Below, one piece after another: positions 5,477 to 6,592 of a DNA stretch of 6,592 bases (the stretch's first letter is position 1; the number at the start of each line of letters is the position of its first letter). The DNA comes from Planctomycetota bacterium. GTDB taxonomy: Bacteria; Planctomycetota; JAMOSO01. The notes beneath the pieces are model-generated. The model made no database searches and had not been told where the DNA came from. It worked only from the letters and a program-made list of their open reading frames with translations. The DNA is taken from the NCBI GenBank assembly GCA_027063065.1, contig JAMOSO010000046.1, forward strand, positions 1 to 6,592, written 5' to 3'. The position numbers and the translations under genes were made by a program.

Positions 5477-6592
5477 TAGGTAGAATTAAAATTAATACAG
5501 AATAAATTTCTAAACGTCCAATCATCATTAATCCTGATAAAACCCATTTACCAAAATCAGATATATTGGCGAAGTTAGCGGCGGGACCAACATCGCCAAG
5601 TCCTGGACCAATATTGGATAAACAAGCTAAGCTTGCTGTACTTGCTGTTATAATGTCTAATCCTGATGCAGTCATAATTAGTGTGCCAATAATTAATACA
5701 AAAATATATATCAGGCAAAAAAAGATAATGTTGCGTACAATGTTTTTATCTACAGCAGTACCTTCTATTTTGATATGTTTAATAATAGACGGAAATAAGG
5801 TGCGTAACAGTTCGTGTAGCATACCTTTAAATGTGATAATAAGTCGTATTATTTTAATACCGCCTGCAGTTGAGCCAGCACAAGCACCCATGAGCATCAA
5901 TATTAAAATTAAAAATTTAGCTAATGGTGCCCAAAGGTTAAAATCAGCAGTGCCAAATCCTGTCGTTGTTGATATAGATACTACATTAAAGACAGCATAA
6001 CGAAATCCATCGCTTAAATTATTATAAGTTTTTAAGTGGCTGTATGTAATGCTCCATGTTACTAATGCTGTAATTATAATGGTATATACTAAGAAAACTT
6101 TAAATTCTATATTGCGCCAAAATTGCGAGAAATCACCTTTTAAAGCACGATAGTGCAACATAAAATTGCAACCCGCCAAAAACATAAAAACGGTGATTAA
6201 CATATCAATATAGTAGCTATCCCAATATGCTACAGATGCGGTATGCGGAGCAAATCCGCCAGTAGACAAGGTTGAAAAACTAATACATATCGCATCAAAC
6301 CAACTCATATCTGTAGGTATTACTAATAAGATAAATTCAATTATTGTCATGGTTAAATAAACAAACCATAAAATTTTAGCAGAGTCTTTTATTTTAGGTC
6401 TAAGCCTATCGCTAGATGGGCCCGGAACTTCAGCAGCATATATTTGTCCAGCGGCAGAACCTAACATAGGAAAAATAGCTAACATTAAGACTATAATACC
6501 CATACCACCAAGCCATTGTGTTAAAGCCCGCCACATTAGAATGCTTTTTGGGAGGGCATCAATATCGCTAAAAATTGATGCGCCAGTTGTCG
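5460..6592 (-). CDS. trkH: Trk potassium uptake protein TrkH (5' end outside the window)
   Basis: This is the C-terminal 376 residues of an inner-membrane K+ channel-like subunit, out of about 480 in full-length relatives. The frame stays open to the right edge (TTGASIFSDIDALPKS, then MWRALTQWLGGMG), so the ATG at 6536 is internal and not the start. All four selectivity-filter loops are visible: TTGAS at the edge, STGGF (fragment residues 109-113), TTTGFGT (208-214) and SNIGPGLG (325-332). Each sits between hydrophobic helices, as in the fourfold pseudo-repeat of TrkH/KtrB. A Gly/Ala/Ser-rich loop, GACAGSTAGG, follows the third filter, where the gating loop is expected. The protein ends in PITWKR, normal for the family. 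It would work with the cytoplasmic NAD-binding subunit TrkA, which is not in the window. Its end converges on and overlaps tsaC by 17 bp. Confidence 0.96.
   Translation of the reverse strand, partial: TTGASIFSDIDALPKSILMWRALTQWLGGMGIIVLMLAIFPMLGSAAGQIYAAEVPGPSSDRLRPKIKDSAKILWFVYLTMTIIEFILLVIPTDMSWFDAICISFSTLSTGGFAPHTASVAYWDSYYIDMLITVFMFLAGCNFMLHYRALKGDFSQFWRNIEFKVFLVYTIIITALVTWSITYSHLKTYNNLSDGFRYAVFNVVSISTTTGFGTADFNLWAPLAKFLILILMLMGACAGSTAGGIKIIRLIITFKGMLHELLRTLFPSIIKHIKIEGTAVDKNIVRNIIFFCLIYIFVLIIGTLIMTASGLDIITASTASLACLSNIGPGLGDVGPAANFANISDFGKWVLSGLMMIGRLEIYSVLILILPITWKR

Noticed and set aside
5566-6000. 144-codon open frame on the plus strand inside trkH
   Set aside because: It is antisense to a strongly conserved TrkH coding region, has no ribosome site, and has the low-complexity Ile/Pro/Ala content expected from the complement of membrane-protein codons.
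6534-6536. ATG at 6536 as the trkH start
   Set aside because: The frame continues to the window edge and encodes the first filter loop TTGAS and the conserved LPKS segment, so this Met is internal.

Overview
The window is AT-rich (roughly a third G+C by eye) and uses the standard genetic code. The recognisable proteins (HisF, YrdC-domain TsaC, proteobacterial-style TrkH, a FapA/DUF342 protein, an AraC-type regulator) suggest the chromosome of a low-G+C proteobacterium. Gamma or beta is most likely, but I cannot name a genus. I see no transposase, integrase, rRNA, tRNA or CRISPR array.

Layout from left to right. Positions 1-792 hold no convincing gene. They form a very AT-rich stretch with repeated GTGTTTA-type motifs, several perfect palindromes or hairpins, and one doubtful 67-codon ORF. 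A low-molecular-weight protein tyrosine phosphatase (793-1260, +) follows. It converges, with a 2-bp gap, on an AraC-family regulator (1263-2039, -). The regulator is divergent from a FapA/DUF342 gene (2126-4063, +) across 86 bp. fapA, hisF (4078-4833, +) and tsaC (4838-5476, +) are tightly packed and probably co-transcribed. tsaC overlaps the convergent 3' end of trkH (5460-6592, -) by 17 bp, and trkH runs off the right edge.

The genes serve different functions: phosphotyrosine removal, transcription control, a polymer-like beta-helix/coiled-coil protein linked elsewhere to flagellar placement, histidine synthesis, the t6A tRNA modification and K+ uptake. hisF is separated from any other his gene visible here. 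The AraC-type protein is the natural candidate to control the divergent fapA-hisF-tsaC unit, but that is inference from position only.

The most interesting observations are three. (1) The three genes that start a transcription unit (793, 2039-, 2126) lack a Shine-Dalgarno sequence, and each has a -10-like hexamer ending exactly 6 nt before its ATG, as expected for leaderless mRNAs. (2) The N-terminal domain of FapA appears to be tandemly duplicated. (3) The 1-410 region is dense in repeats and dyads that no gene explains. I found no clear evidence of a wholly new multi-gene system.
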